Below, piece by piece: positions 22,243-30,618 of a stretch of DNA of 46,079 nt (position 1 is the stretch's first letter; each line of letters begins with the position of its first letter). The notes below the pieces were generated by a model. That model did no database searches. It worked only from the letters and a program-made list of their open reading frames with translations, and had not been told where the DNA came from. Origin of the DNA: Paenibacillus aceris. Lineage in GTDB: Bacteria > Bacillota > Bacilli > Paenibacillales > NBRC-103111. Location of the stretch: positions 1-46,079 of the forward strand of contig NZ_JAGGKV010000037.1 in NCBI RefSeq assembly GCF_017874035.1, written 5' to 3'. The translations under genes and the position numbers were made by a program.

Positions 22243-23742
22243 GTGGCCACGTATTACTTAGAACCATCCCGCACGTTCAGCGAGTTTCTGTTAATCCCTA
22301 ATCTTACAACGAAGGAATGTACACCGGCGAATGTAAAGCTCAAAACCCCGCTTGTTAAATTCAACAAAGGTGAGGAGCCTGCGATTTCGCTCAATATCCC
22401 GTTTTCATCTGCTGTCATGCAAGCTGTTTCCGATGACGGAATGGCGATTGCTTTGGCACGTTGTGGCGGGATTTCATTTATTTTTGGCTCGCAGACGATT
22501 GAAGAAGAAGCACAGATGGTACGGAAAGTGAAAGGGTACAAGGCAGGCTTCGTCGTAAGCCGCTCCAACTTAACGCCCGATCATACATTAAGCGATGTGC
22601 TTGCATTGAAAGAAGAAACAGGCCATTCCACAGTAGCGATTACGGATGATGGTACAGCAAATGGCGTACTGCTCGGTATTGTAACAGGACGTGATTACCG
22701 CAAAAGCCGTGATCCGCTGGATCGTCCGATTCATCAGTTTATGACACCATTTGATAAACTGATTTACGGTAAAGCGGGAATTTCCTTGTCGGAAGCTAAC
22801 AACTTAATTTGGGATCATAAGCTCAATTGTTTGCCGATCGTGGATGAGCAGATGAAGCTTGAAACTCTTGTTTTCCGGAAAGATTATGATGAGCATAAAG
22901 AAAATCCGATGGAGCTTCTTGATGCGAACAAAAGCTACATTGTAGGTGCGGGAATCAATACCAAAGATTATAAAGACAGAGTTCCTGCTCTCGTTGAAGC
23001 GGGTGTAGACATCTTGGTCATCGACTCCTCTGACGGCTACAGCGAATATCAGCGGGAAACGGTTCAGTATGTCAAAGAGAATTTCAATGTGAAAATCGGA
23101 GCTGGCAACGTTGTTGACCGGGAGGGCTTCCTGTATTTAGTGGAATCCGGAGCGGACTTCGTGAAAGTTGGGATCGGCGGCGGTTCCATTTGTATCACTC
23201 GGGAACAAAAAGGGATTGGGCGCGGCCAAGCTTCCTCCATTATGGAAGTCGTCGAAGCCAGAGACCAGTATTTTAAAGAAACAGGCGTCTACATTCCGAT
23301 TTGTTCCGATGGTGGTATCGTACATGACTACCATGTTACGTTAGCCTTGGCCATGGGCGCTGATTTCGTTATGTTGGGCCGTTATTTCGCCCGTTTCGAC
23401 GAGAGCCCTACGAGAAAGCTTAAGGTAGGCAACAACTTCGTGAAAGAGTACTGGGGAGAAGGGTCCAATCGTGCCCGCAACTGGCAGCGTTACGATACAG
23501 GCGGCAAAAGCAAGCTTTTATTTGAAGAAGGCGTTGATTCCTATGTGCCGTATGCAGGTAGCCTGCAAGAAAATTTGGACAAGACGATTGGCAAAATCAA
23601 GTCCACCATGTGCAACTGCGGATCACTTAGTCTGGCAGAGCTGAGAAGCAAAGCGAGAATTGCGCTTGTTTCAGCAACCAGCTTAGTAGAGGGCGGCGCT
23701 CATGACGTTATTTTAAAAGAAAGCTCCTTATCGGAAGAATAG
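22243..23742 (+). CDS. IMP dehydrogenase, atypical subfamily
   Basis: Oxidises IMP to XMP, the first step to GMP. The 499-residue protein has the IMPDH barrel with two CBS-type segments inserted at about residues 100-215 (VAITDDGTANGVLLGIVTGRD, NCLPIVDEQMKLETLV). The active-site loop VGIGGGSICITREQKGIGRGQ places the catalytic Cys at about 317. The motif differs from the usual GPGSICTTR-VAGVGVPQ form, and the N terminus (YYLEPSRTFSEFLLIPN) also resembles the divergent clostridial-type enzymes. GTG 22243 follows GAGGAGG. The normal housekeeping GuaB is probably elsewhere, so this may be a second IMPDH. Confidence 0.88.
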   Translation: MATYYLEPSRTFSEFLLIPNLTTKECTPANVKLKTPLVKFNKGEEPAISLNIPFSSAVMQAVSDDGMAIALARCGGISFIFGSQTIEEEAQMVRKVKGYKAGFVVSRSNLTPDHTLSDVLALKEETGHSTVAITDDGTANGVLLGIVTGRDYRKSRDPLDRPIHQFMTPFDKLIYGKAGISLSEANNLIWDHKLNCLPIVDEQMKLETLVFRKDYDEHKENPMELLDANKSYIVGAGINTKDYKDRVPALVEAGVDILVIDSSDGYSEYQRETVQYVKENFNVKIGAGNVVDREGFLYLVESGADFVKVGIGGGSICITREQKGIGRGQASSIMEVVEARDQYFKETGVYIPICSDGGIVHDYHVTLALAMGADFVMLGRYFARFDESPTRKLKVGNNFVKEYWGEGSNRARNWQRYDTGGKSKLLFEEGVDSYVPYAGSLQENLDKTIGKIKSTMCNCGSLSLAELRSKARIALVSATSLVEGGAHDVILKESSLSEE

Positions 23743-23756
23743 AACAGCACATAAAT

Positions 23757-23803
23757 AAAAGCGCTCCGCCGCATCGTAAAGATGACGGTTGGAGCGCTTT
23801 GTT
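23757..23803 (+). terminator. intrinsic terminator of the IMP dehydrogenase gene
   Basis: AAAGCGCTCC pairs with GGAGCGCTTT, with an inner hairpin around ATCGTAAAGAT. The following T run is short (TGTT). Confidence 0.75.
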
Positions 23804-23853
23804 AGTAGTTAAGAAAGTATAAGTTTTATACTTTTGCTTCGCATCAACCTTGA

Positions 23854-23886
23854 CAAAACGCGCTCGTCCTAAAGGACGACGAAGTC
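23854..23886 (-). terminator. possible terminator of manA
   Basis: On the minus strand GTCGTCC and GGACGAG pair around TTTA and continue into CGCGTTTTG. It lies 45-75 bp beyond the manA stop. Confidence 0.45.
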
Positions 23887-23930
23887 GTTTATCCTTGTGT
23901 AACACGGTGGTTACGACAGTAGGCGGTTAA

Positions 23931-24896
23931 TTAAGGCAAGTAGCTGCGAATTACCGTCATGCTGCCTTCTAGCGCATAGCTGCCCAGATTGGCTGGAAGC
24001 AAGAAGCAATCGCCTGGCTTGGTGGAGATGCTGCCATCTTCCCATTGAAGCGTTCCATTTCCTTCTGCAATGACGAGGATTACGAAGCTCTCCGGAGAAG
24101 TGCTTAACTCCCATTTGGGGCCAACGAGGCCTTTTTCCACTGTGAAAAAAGGAGACTGGGCGAGCGTCAACCATGTGCCGGTTTCACTCATGTTTGTTTT
24201 CATACGCGTGGAGCCTGAACCCTCATAAGCGATAACATTGAGTGAGTCCTCGATATGAAGATCGCGCGGCTTGCCATCCAACCCAGGACGGTTGTAATCG
24301 TACAAACGATAGGTGGTGTCGGAATTCTGCTGAATCTCAGCAACCAGAACACCGGCGCCCAACGCATGAACGGTTCCGGCCGGGATATAGAAGGAATCGC
24401 CGGCTTCTACAGGGACTTCCTGCAGGCAGTCTAGAATACGGTCTTCGCTAATAGCTTGCGCCAAGCTTTCGCGGGTAACGCCTTCCTTCATGCCGTATAT
24501 AATTTTGGCTCCGGGCTTTGCATCCAGGATGTACCACATTTCGGTTTTGCCCAGCTCACCGGCAGCCAAGTTGTCGTAATGGTCATTCGGGTGAACTTGC
24601 ACGGACAAGTCGTCTTCACAATCCAGAAGCTTGATGAGAAGGGGGAACCGGCCGTTTTTTTCGGAGAAGCCTTTGGTCCCGAATAAACTTTTACCGTATT
24701 TCTCGCGGATTTCGTCCAATCCAAGACCTGCAAGTTCTCCATTGATGACCTTCGTTGTTCCATTAGGGTGATCGCCGATCATCCAGCCTTCGCCAATCGC
24801 GCCTTCCGGCAGTTGAAAGCCAAACTTCTCCAGGGCTCTGCCTCCCCAAACACGTTCTTTCATTTCAGGTTGAAATTGAAGCGGGTATGATTTCAC
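23931..24896 (-). CDS. manA: mannose-6-phosphate isomerase, class I
   Basis: Interconverts mannose 6-phosphate and fructose 6-phosphate. The 321-residue enzyme is the short Firmicutes class I form. Zinc ligands are visible in LSVQVHPNDHYD, GKTEMWYILD and IPAGTVHALGAGVL, and QNSDTTYRLYDYNR follows. The N terminus PEMKERVWGGRALEKFGF is also characteristic. GTG 24896 follows GTAGGGATAG. It is a single gene on the minus strand; its product feeds GDP-mannose or mannose catabolism, but no partner genes are nearby. Confidence 0.94.
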   Translation of the reverse strand: MKSYPLQFQPEMKERVWGGRALEKFGFQLPEGAIGEGWMIGDHPNGTTKVINGELAGLGLDEIREKYGKSLFGTKGFSEKNGRFPLLIKLLDCEDDLSVQVHPNDHYDNLAAGELGKTEMWYILDAKPGAKIIYGMKEGVTRESLAQAISEDRILDCLQEVPVEAGDSFYIPAGTVHALGAGVLVAEIQQNSDTTYRLYDYNRPGLDGKPRDLHIEDSLNVIAYEGSGSTRMKTNMSETGTWLTLAQSPFFTVEKGLVGPKWELSTSPESFVILVIAEGNGTLQWEDGSISTKPGDCFLLPANLGSYALEGSMTVIRSYLP

Positions 24897-24977
24897 TGCT
24901 ATCCCTACTTTCTCTATATTTCTTCTGTAAAAATGACCAAAAAGTGCTAGTCACTACCTAGCATTATATCAATGGGT

Positions 24978-25556
24978 CTATCTTTTTTCTAGAGCTAAGA
25001 GATAGGGTGCATGCGCGCTTGTATTCATGAATTGATAGCGTAGCACTTGAAAAGCTGCAAGCGGGAGCTGCTGCGCCCAAGCTTCGACGGCAGCCGCTTC
25101 TTCCGAGCCGCCCTCGTGCCCGCTGTACAGCACGATGGTTACAATACCGCCTTTGCGGAGCAGGCGGAGAGCCGCTTCCAATGCAGGAATGGTTGATTCC
25201 TGCTTGGTTATCGTTGCGGGATCGGCGCCTGGCAAGTAGCCGAGGTTGAAGGTGACCGCGGCTACCTTGCCGTGGCGGTCCTCCGGCACAGCCGTCTCCA
25301 TGAGCGCGTGGCTGCATAAGTTCAGGTGCACAGAAGAAGATGCGTCTGGAAGTTCCTTCTCCAGACGCATCTTGGTTTGATCCAGCGCTTGCTGCTGGAT
25401 ATCGAAGCCGTAGACTAGACCGCTGCGGCCCGCCAGCTTCGCGAGAAAGACGGTGTCTACGCCGTTGCCGAGCGTTGCGTCTATAACCGTATCGCCCGGT
25501 TGAACGCGCTGCCCGATGAGTTGATGAGCAAAACCTAAAACAGAAACAAAACCCAT
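24978..25556 (-). CDS. mnmM: tRNA 5-aminomethyl-2-thiouridine methyltransferase (MnmM/YtqB-like)
   Basis: A 192-residue SAM-dependent methyltransferase of the rRNA_methylase Pfam family, homologous to B. subtilis YtqB, which methylates nm5s2U to mnm5s2U at tRNA position 34. The motif VIDATLGNGVDTVFLAKLAG binds SAM, GLVYGFDIQQQALDQT follows, and the NPPY-like loop is TFNLGYLPGAD, with KQESTIPALEAALRLLRKGG. ATG 25556 has a GAGGC site. It follows the cytochrome and MnmL genes on the same strand and probably belongs to one transcription unit with them. The name rests on remembered literature about YtqB. Confidence 0.85.
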   Translation of the reverse strand: MGFVSVLGFAHQLIGQRVQPGDTVIDATLGNGVDTVFLAKLAGRSGLVYGFDIQQQALDQTKMRLEKELPDASSSVHLNLCSHALMETAVPEDRHGKVAAVTFNLGYLPGADPATITKQESTIPALEAALRLLRKGGIVTIVLYSGHEGGSEEAAAVEAWAQQLPLAAFQVLRYQFMNTSAHAPYLLALEKR

Positions 25557-25599
25557 GCGTGAAAAGCCTCCATGCTGTGCTTGTGCTTATGAGCGACAG

Positions 25600-26220
25600 T
25601 TATTTTTTGGCTGCCAGCCATGTGGCCAGCGCCTCGATTTCCTCGGGCTTCAAAGCCTCTTGGAAAGGAGGCATATCGCCTTTACCTTTGACGATTTGCT
25701 GCACAATTTGATCTTTCGTTTTGCGCGATCCGACCTTCGTCAGGTTCGGCCCGAAGTCCCCTTCAAGGCTTGCCCCGTGGCAGGCCATGCAGTTGTCCTT
25801 GAACAGCGCCTGCGCTTCAGCTGCGGTGGTAGTTCCGCCATCCGCCGCCTGCGGCTTCGCGGATGGCGGCGGCGCCGCGCTTGCAGGCGCAGGCGTTGGT
25901 GTTGGCACCGGCACGGGCGTCGCCGTTGCCGTCTCTTTCACTGGCGCAGCGGTGGCGACTGCCGCGCTAGGTGTCGCTGCCGCTGCGCTTGGCTGCGGCG
26001 TGCTGCTTGCCGCCGGCGCTGCTGTTGCCGCCGCTGGCGTTGCCGCGGCTGCTGTGGGTGTTGCCGTCGGCGCTGCTGAGGCTGCCGCCGGGGAACTTGC
26101 GGCTGCCGTCTGCGTCGGTGACGGCGGTGCAGATACTGGCGCGGACGCTTGAGGCGTCCCTCCGCAACCGGCAACGACAAGCATCAATCCAATCCATGCT
26201 GCTCCAACCCTTTTTTTCAT
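25600..26220 (-). CDS. cytochrome c lipoprotein with Ala/Pro/Thr-rich linker
   Basis: A 206-residue exported lipoprotein. The signal peptide ends in the lipobox LVVAGC (Cys near residue 19), so it is anchored in the membrane outside the cell. Residues about 20-130 are nearly pure Ala, Pro, Thr and Ser and look disordered. Residues 134-206 form a class I cytochrome c domain with the haem motif CMACH near 145-149, GDFGPNLTKVGS and the axial-Met loop GDMPPF near 184. ATG 26220 follows AAAGGAGATGG. The likely role is electron transfer near the terminal oxidase, as for B. subtilis CccB-type proteins. The linker region is GC-rich low-complexity DNA. Confidence 0.9.
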   Translation of the reverse strand: MKKRVGAAWIGLMLVVAGCGGTPQASAPVSAPPSPTQTAAASSPAAASAAPTATPTAAAATPAAATAAPAASSTPQPSAAAATPSAAVATAAPVKETATATPVPVPTPTPAPASAAPPPSAKPQAADGGTTTAAEAQALFKDNCMACHGASLEGDFGPNLTKVGSRKTKDQIVQQIVKGKGDMPPFQEALKPEEIEALATWLAAKK

Positions 26221-26301
26221 CGCATCCATCTCCTTTATATAAGCTTTCACTATATATAGGAAACGGTTCAAAATCGAAATGGGTTTTATCCCAGCAGTTT
26301 T

Positions 26302-27264
26302 TTATTTGGTGGCTTTGCCTTTCCAATACTTGCCCTGCCATGTGTTTCGATCTTTCAACAGTTTGTCAAAGCTGTTCAGTACTTCCCATTTCTTGAGGCT
26401 CCACATCGGTCCGATCAGCAGATCGCGCGGGGCATCCCCGGTCAGCCGGTGAACAATCATTTCCGGCGGCAGAAACTCAAGCGTATCGACGATAAGTTTC
26501 ACGTATTCATCTTTTTCAAGGAATTCCAGCAAGCCGGCTTCGTATTGTTTCACCATAGGTGTTTTACGCATTAAATGAAGTAAATGAATTTTGATGCCCT
26601 GAACATCCATCTGAGCGACGGCTCTGCCGGTGTCAAGCATCATTTCGTGAGTTTCTCCAGGCAATCCGTAAATAATGTGCGCACAAGTGCGAATATTATG
26701 CTTTCTGAGCTTAGCCACGGCATCCAGATAGCATTGGGTGTCATGCGCACGGTTAATGAGCTGAGACGTAGATTCGTGAACGGTCTGAAGGCCCATTTCA
26801 ACCCATAAGTAGGTTCGTTCGTTCAGTTCTGCCAAATATTCAATGACATCATCGGGCAAGCAGTCCGGCCGGGTTGCAATGGATAAGCCCACAACGCCTG
26901 GCTGCTGCAAAATGACCTCATAATATTCCCGCAATTGCTCAACGGGGGCGTAAGTATTCGTATAAGCTTGGAAATAGCCGATATATTGGGCTTCGGGCCA
27001 TTTCTGATGCTGAAGATCTCTGATTTTGTTAAATTGGGTAACGAGATCATCGCGGCGGCTGCCTGCAAAATCACCAGAGCCTCTCGCACTGCAAAATGTA
27101 CAACCGCCGGTCGCAATATTGCCATCGCGATTCGGACAAGTAAAGCCTGCATCGAGCATTACTTTAAATACTTTGCCGCCGAAAGCTTCGCGCATTTCAT
27201 AATTCCATGTATGGAAACGTTTGTCCCCCCATAGCTGAGGTGACTCTTGTATCACTGTAGTCAT
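26302..27264 (-). CDS. mnmL: radical SAM protein MnmL/YtqA-like (TIGR01212)
   Basis: A 320-residue radical SAM enzyme. The cluster cysteines lie in FTCPNRDGN...GGCTFCSARG (C43-x11-C55-x2-C58), which is the wide spacing of the YtqA family. YIGYFQAYTNTYAPVEQLREY and GLSIATRPDCLPDDVIEYL are also family hallmarks. In B. subtilis, YtqA and YtqB act in the tRNA wobble uridine pathway (cmnm5s2U to nm5s2U, then mnm5s2U). ATG 27264 follows AAAGGAGTTCGACC; the open frame reaching 27519 overlaps the divergent surface-protein gene and is not used. Confidence 0.88.
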   Translation of the reverse strand: MTTVIQESPQLWGDKRFHTWNYEMREAFGGKVFKVMLDAGFTCPNRDGNIATGGCTFCSARGSGDFAGSRRDDLVTQFNKIRDLQHQKWPEAQYIGYFQAYTNTYAPVEQLREYYEVILQQPGVVGLSIATRPDCLPDDVIEYLAELNERTYLWVEMGLQTVHESTSQLINRAHDTQCYLDAVAKLRKHNIRTCAHIIYGLPGETHEMMLDTGRAVAQMDVQGIKIHLLHLMRKTPMVKQYEAGLLEFLEKDEYVKLIVDTLEFLPPEMIVHRLTGDAPRDLLIGPMWSLKKWEVLNSFDKLLKDRNTWQGKYWKGKATK

Positions 27265-27415
27265 CAGGTCGAACTCCTTTCCTTCCACCCTATTGTAGCG
27301 AAAAATAAACATGAAAGCGACCCCTCCCTTTCCACCAACTTCCCCGTTAAAAGTGGGCATATCAGAGCATGATAACTTTGCATGACAATCAAATGCCGAG
27401 AGGGGAAATGAAGAA

Positions 27416-28006
27416 GTGAAAAAGTTTCGTACAGTGACATTGGCGGTAGCTTTAACGACAGCATTGAGCTTTGGGGCAGTTGGGGCGCACGCAAACACGA
27501 GTACACCGACAATGAACACTCACACGGGAACTTCGGGAACTATGGGGACGGGAACTACGACAACATCGGGGTATACAGGCAGTAATTACGACGCTACGAC
27601 GGGGACTAGCGCGGGAACTGGTTTGTTGAACGGCACGGGGACGATGACTAACACCAATACGTATAATGGAAACACAACTCCACTTGCTCCGATCACGACC
27701 ACACATCCGAACAAGTACGATGGCGTGTACAGACCGGATGGAACAACAACCAATACGTATACGGGAAAAAGCACAACCGGCACTGGTGTTATGGGTCAAA
27801 TCAACGGCTACGGCAACAATCTCATGGATCGGATGAGTACGACAGGAACTACGGCAACAAACCGTGGCAATTATGATACGACTTCTTATCGCACCTATGC
27901 GACCACTTCAACTAACAAAAGTATGAACTGGGGATGGCTTGGTTTAGTCGGATTATTAGGTCTGGCTGGATTAAGAGGAAGCAATAAACGAAGAGATGAG
28001 ATATAA
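27416..28006 (+). CDS. secreted Thr/Gly/Asn-rich protein with WGxxGxxG C-terminal anchor
   Basis: A 196-residue exported protein. The signal peptide (residues 1-27) is KKFRTVTLAVALTTALSFGA followed by VGAHA. The mature part is Thr/Gly/Asn/Ser-rich with repeated TGT-type blocks. The C terminus has a hydrophobic helix starting WGWLGLVGLLGLAGLRG and a basic tail RRDEI, matching the WGxxGxxG-type membrane-anchor signature used in Bacillales. Starts at GTG 27416 after GAGGGG. Composition suggests a disordered surface polymer; function unknown. A terminator and repeat copy B follow. Confidence 0.85.
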   Translation: MKKFRTVTLAVALTTALSFGAVGAHANTSTPTMNTHTGTSGTMGTGTTTTSGYTGSNYDATTGTSAGTGLLNGTGTMTNTNTYNGNTTPLAPITTTHPNKYDGVYRPDGTTTNTYTGKSTTGTGVMGQINGYGNNLMDRMSTTGTTATNRGNYDTTSYRTYATTSTNKSMNWGWLGLVGLLGLAGLRGSNKRRDEI

Positions 28007-28014
28007 GTAAGAAT

Positions 28015-28048
28015 GCGCGTCCTCCTAAGCAGGAGGGCGTTTTTTTGC
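28015..28048 (+). terminator. intrinsic terminator of the WGxxGxxG protein gene
   Basis: GTCCTCCT pairs with AGGAGGgC around AAGC, and seven T residues follow. Confidence 0.9.
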
Positions 28049-28060
28049 ATTATGTTTATA

Positions 28061-28245
28061 GGGGAACTACAGGCTGCTATTTTGCCCAAAAGATCCCTTT
28101 GCGGGAGGGAGAGGGAACTAGGAACTAAGGTCCGCTATTTCGCCATTTTGATGCATATTTGGACGATAGGGGTTGAATAAGAGCCTGTAGTTCCCCTCAA
28201 ACTACGAAATTCGGCTTTTTACTTAAATAAGGGAGTTCCCCTATT
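28061..28245. repeat. dispersed four-module palindromic repeat, copy B
   Basis: Direct modules begin GGGAACTACAGGCTGCTATT (28062) and GGGAACTAGG at 28113; the second has a small internal GGAACTA duplication. Inverted modules end in CCTGTAGTTCCCC (28184-28196, exactly complementary to 28061-28073) and GGGAGTTCCCC. It lies just after the terminator of the surface-protein gene and before the gene at 28404. Confidence 0.85.
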
Positions 28246-28403
28246 AAGCTGTGTCCGATGCATGATGAGTCATAGGATTCCTTCACCGTTTATCGGTCAA
28301 AACGGCTAGGTTTTTTTGTTAGTATGATCTGCCAATCATAAAGAATTCAGCCGTAACCAAAACTATCATTAATAGTTGAAAAAGAAAGCAGGTGAAACAG
28401 ACC

Positions 28404-28613
28404 ATGACGACTTCAACCTTATCCTTCTTATCGGCAGATACCTTATCCGTTGAGCCGACAGTGAAGGAAGCTTTAGCGTTAAGCAGCGGAGCAAAATATG
28501 TGGCTGATCCGAATGTATCCAAGGAAGCCAGACAAAAAGTACTTCGTTCTCTAGATCGCAAGCTATTCCCAGCTACGTCCAAAACCATTGAATATCACAA
28601 ACTGGAAGTGTAA
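28404..28613 (+). CDS. hypothetical small protein
   Basis: A 69-residue protein, MTTSTLSFLSADTLSVEPTV then KEALALSSGAKYV, with a C-terminal helical, basic part (NVSKEARQKVLRSLDRKLFP). ATG 28404 lies 10 bases after AGCAGGTG; GTG 28392 is the alternative. No family is recognised. Between it and trmB (28689) there is no terminator, so they may share a transcript. Confidence 0.55.
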   Translation: MTTSTLSFLSADTLSVEPTVKEALALSSGAKYVADPNVSKEARQKVLRSLDRKLFPATSKTIEYHKLEV

Positions 28614-28688
28614 TTCCCTTTGATTTTTTCCCTAGAATGGTCTATGATTTGTATTCGATAGCTTGTACGTGTAGGAGGCAAATAGTAG

Positions 28689-29420
28689 ATGCGGTTACGG
28701 GGAAGAAAAGGAATTCGAGAAGATATAGAACGTCAGAAGGAACTCGTTGTTCTCAATGCCAAAGACTATAAAGGCAAATGGGCCGAGTTATTTGGCAACA
28801 ATAACCCTATTCATGCTGAACTTGGGATGGGGAAAGGTCGTTTTATCAGTGAAATGAGCAAGAAATACCCGGATATTAATTTCATTGGTGTCGATATGTA
28901 CGATGAGCTTATTCGCAAAGCAAGCGAGAAGGCGAAGATCGCTCATGACGTGAAGACCGAGGAAGAATCGGAGTCCGCTCCGAGCATCCCGAATTTGAAG
29001 TTGATGCTGTTCAATATTGAACATATTGAAGAAGCTTTTGCTGAAGGCGAGTTGGAGCGGGTTTATTTGAACTTCAGCGATCCATGGCCAAAGAAAAAAC
29101 ATGCTCGCAGACGGTTGACGCACCCTGGCTTTGTGGCCAAATATCAGCAGATTTTGAATGCAAAGGGTGAGATTCATTTGAAAACCGATTCGCAATCGCT
29201 TTTCGAATTCTCGCTTAATTCTTTTGCGGATATGGGACTCAGAATGCGTAATATTTCCTTGAATCTTCATGCAGACGGGTTTCACCCGGACCATGTCATG
29301 ACGGAATATGAAACCAAGTTCGCCACGCAAGGTATGAACATTCACCGCTGTGAAGTTGTGATCGGTCAGGACGCTCTTGCTGCGCATTTGGACCAACTAA
29401 GCAACGCGAAAGCTGAATAA
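28689..29420 (+). CDS. trmB: tRNA (guanine-N7-)-methyltransferase
   Basis: A 243-residue enzyme that makes m7G46 in tRNAs. The SAM motif is HAELGMGKGRFISEMSKKYP, then NFIGVDMYDELI, the family signature LNFSDPWPKKKHARRRLTHP, and KTDSQSLFEFSL near the end. An internal Glu/Ser-rich loop (KTEEESESAPS) makes it slightly longer than the usual 213-220 residues. ATG 28689 follows TAGGAGGCAAATAGT. A strong terminator ends the gene. Confidence 0.95.
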   Translation: MRLRGRKGIREDIERQKELVVLNAKDYKGKWAELFGNNNPIHAELGMGKGRFISEMSKKYPDINFIGVDMYDELIRKASEKAKIAHDVKTEEESESAPSIPNLKLMLFNIEHIEEAFAEGELERVYLNFSDPWPKKKHARRRLTHPGFVAKYQQILNAKGEIHLKTDSQSLFEFSLNSFADMGLRMRNISLNLHADGFHPDHVMTEYETKFATQGMNIHRCEVVIGQDALAAHLDQLSNAKAE

Positions 29421-29427
29421 CATTATT

Positions 29428-29470
29428 AAAAGGCTCCTCTAACTGCTGTATGCAGATAAGGAGCCTTTTT
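29428..29470 (+). terminator. intrinsic terminator of trmB
   Basis: AAAAGGCTCCT pairs with AGGAGCCTTTTT with an inner CTGCTGTATGCAG hairpin, followed by T residues. It can also serve the convergent minus-strand gene. Confidence 0.85.
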
Positions 29471-29486
29471 GTATACTGGCTGATCG

Positions 29487-30614
29487 TTAGCCGAGCACTT
29501 GGAGAATAACCTCTGAACAATCAGCCGAAGGCATATTCATTCTTTGGCGGTAGTTCCAAACACGTCTGGCCTGCACATCCGTATAGCGGCTGACGAGCAT
29601 CGTCAACCAGTTGGCAATCGTATCTGCGGATCGAATCGGCTCACCAAAGCCTTGCTCGGTAAAATAAAGCACGTTCTCTTCTTCCTGACCCGGGATCGGA
29701 TCATAGAACAGCATCGGAATGGATTTGGCAAGCCCTTCCGAACAGGTCATCCCGCCAGGCTTCGTAACGAGCAAATCCGAAACTTCCATTAATTTGTCGA
29801 TGTCCGGCGTGAATCCGAGCAACCGGATGTTTGGATGCTGATACCGGTCGTCCGCGGCTAGTTTGGCTAATGTCTTGGCATTATTGCCCAAGCAAAAAAT
29901 AAACTGCACGCGATCTCTCCACGTGACAAGATGCTCGCTGAGGGAATCGCCTCCGATTAAGCCCCAGCCGCCACCCATTACAAGCACCGTAGGCATCGCG
30001 GCTAATTGGAACTGCTGCCGGATCTTTGCTTTATCGTGAGCTTCCCGGAAGCTTGGATGGACAGGGATGCCCGTGATTTCGACTTGTGCGGCGGCAATGC
30101 CACGGCCAAGCAATTTATTTTTGACGTCTTCTGTCGAGACCATATATTTGTTCACTTCACGGCTGACCCAAGTTCCGTGTACATCGTAGTCTGTGATGAC
30201 GGTGCACAGCGGGATGGCAAGGCCGGCTCTTTTCAACCTGGAAACGACGACGCTGGGAAAAGGGTGGGTGCAGACGATGGCCTGCGGAGCCCAATTCCGG
30301 ATAATCTCTGCGGTCTGCGCATAAAAAATGCGGTGCAGCGCTAATTGCGTCAAGCGGTTTAACGATTTCTTATATTGGGAGCGGTATAACCGGCCGTAAA
30401 GCTTGGGGCTGGCGGTTAGTGTCTTCTTGTAGGCTTGGAAGATCCAAGGCGCTATAGTCGGATGCAGGAAAGTCCCCAACTCCAGTACACGCGTTTCAAT
30501 ATTTGTGCATCGCTTCTCTAAGCTTACAGCGAGCGCATAGGCTGCTTGTGTATGACCGGCTCCGAAGCCTTCGGAGAGGATGAGAACCCGTTTCTTACCC
30601 TGCACAGCGTTCAT
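29487..30614 (-). CDS. UgtP/MGDG synthase-like diacylglycerol glycosyltransferase
   Basis: A 375-residue GT28-type glycosyltransferase of the processive diacylglycerol glucosyltransferase/MGDG synthase family, acting at the inner membrane face on lipid acceptors. The N-terminal ILSEGFGAGHTQAAYAL, the middle ITDYDVHGTWV, the start of the donor-binding domain VLVMGGGWGLIGG and the C-terminal signature LLVTKPGGMTCSEGLAK are clear. The upstream PAP2 phosphatase gene ends 4 bp before ATG 30614, and GGGGGT provides the ribosome binding site. Together they suggest glycolipid or lipoteichoic acid anchor metabolism. The acceptor and sugar are inferred. Confidence 0.9.
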   Translation of the reverse strand: MNAVQGKKRVLILSEGFGAGHTQAAYALAVSLEKRCTNIETRVLELGTFLHPTIAPWIFQAYKKTLTASPKLYGRLYRSQYKKSLNRLTQLALHRIFYAQTAEIIRNWAPQAIVCTHPFPSVVVSRLKRAGLAIPLCTVITDYDVHGTWVSREVNKYMVSTEDVKNKLLGRGIAAAQVEITGIPVHPSFREAHDKAKIRQQFQLAAMPTVLVMGGGWGLIGGDSLSEHLVTWRDRVQFIFCLGNNAKTLAKLAADDRYQHPNIRLLGFTPDIDKLMEVSDLLVTKPGGMTCSEGLAKSIPMLFYDPIPGQEEENVLYFTEQGFGEPIRSADTIANWLTMLVSRYTDVQARRVWNYRQRMNMPSADCSEVILQVLG

Positions 30615-30618
30615 TTTT

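Noticed and set aside
25555..26152. Arg/Cys-rich or Ala/Val/Gly-rich plus-strand frames opposite the cytochrome gene
   Set aside because: These are antisense readings of the low-complexity Ala/Pro/Thr linker.
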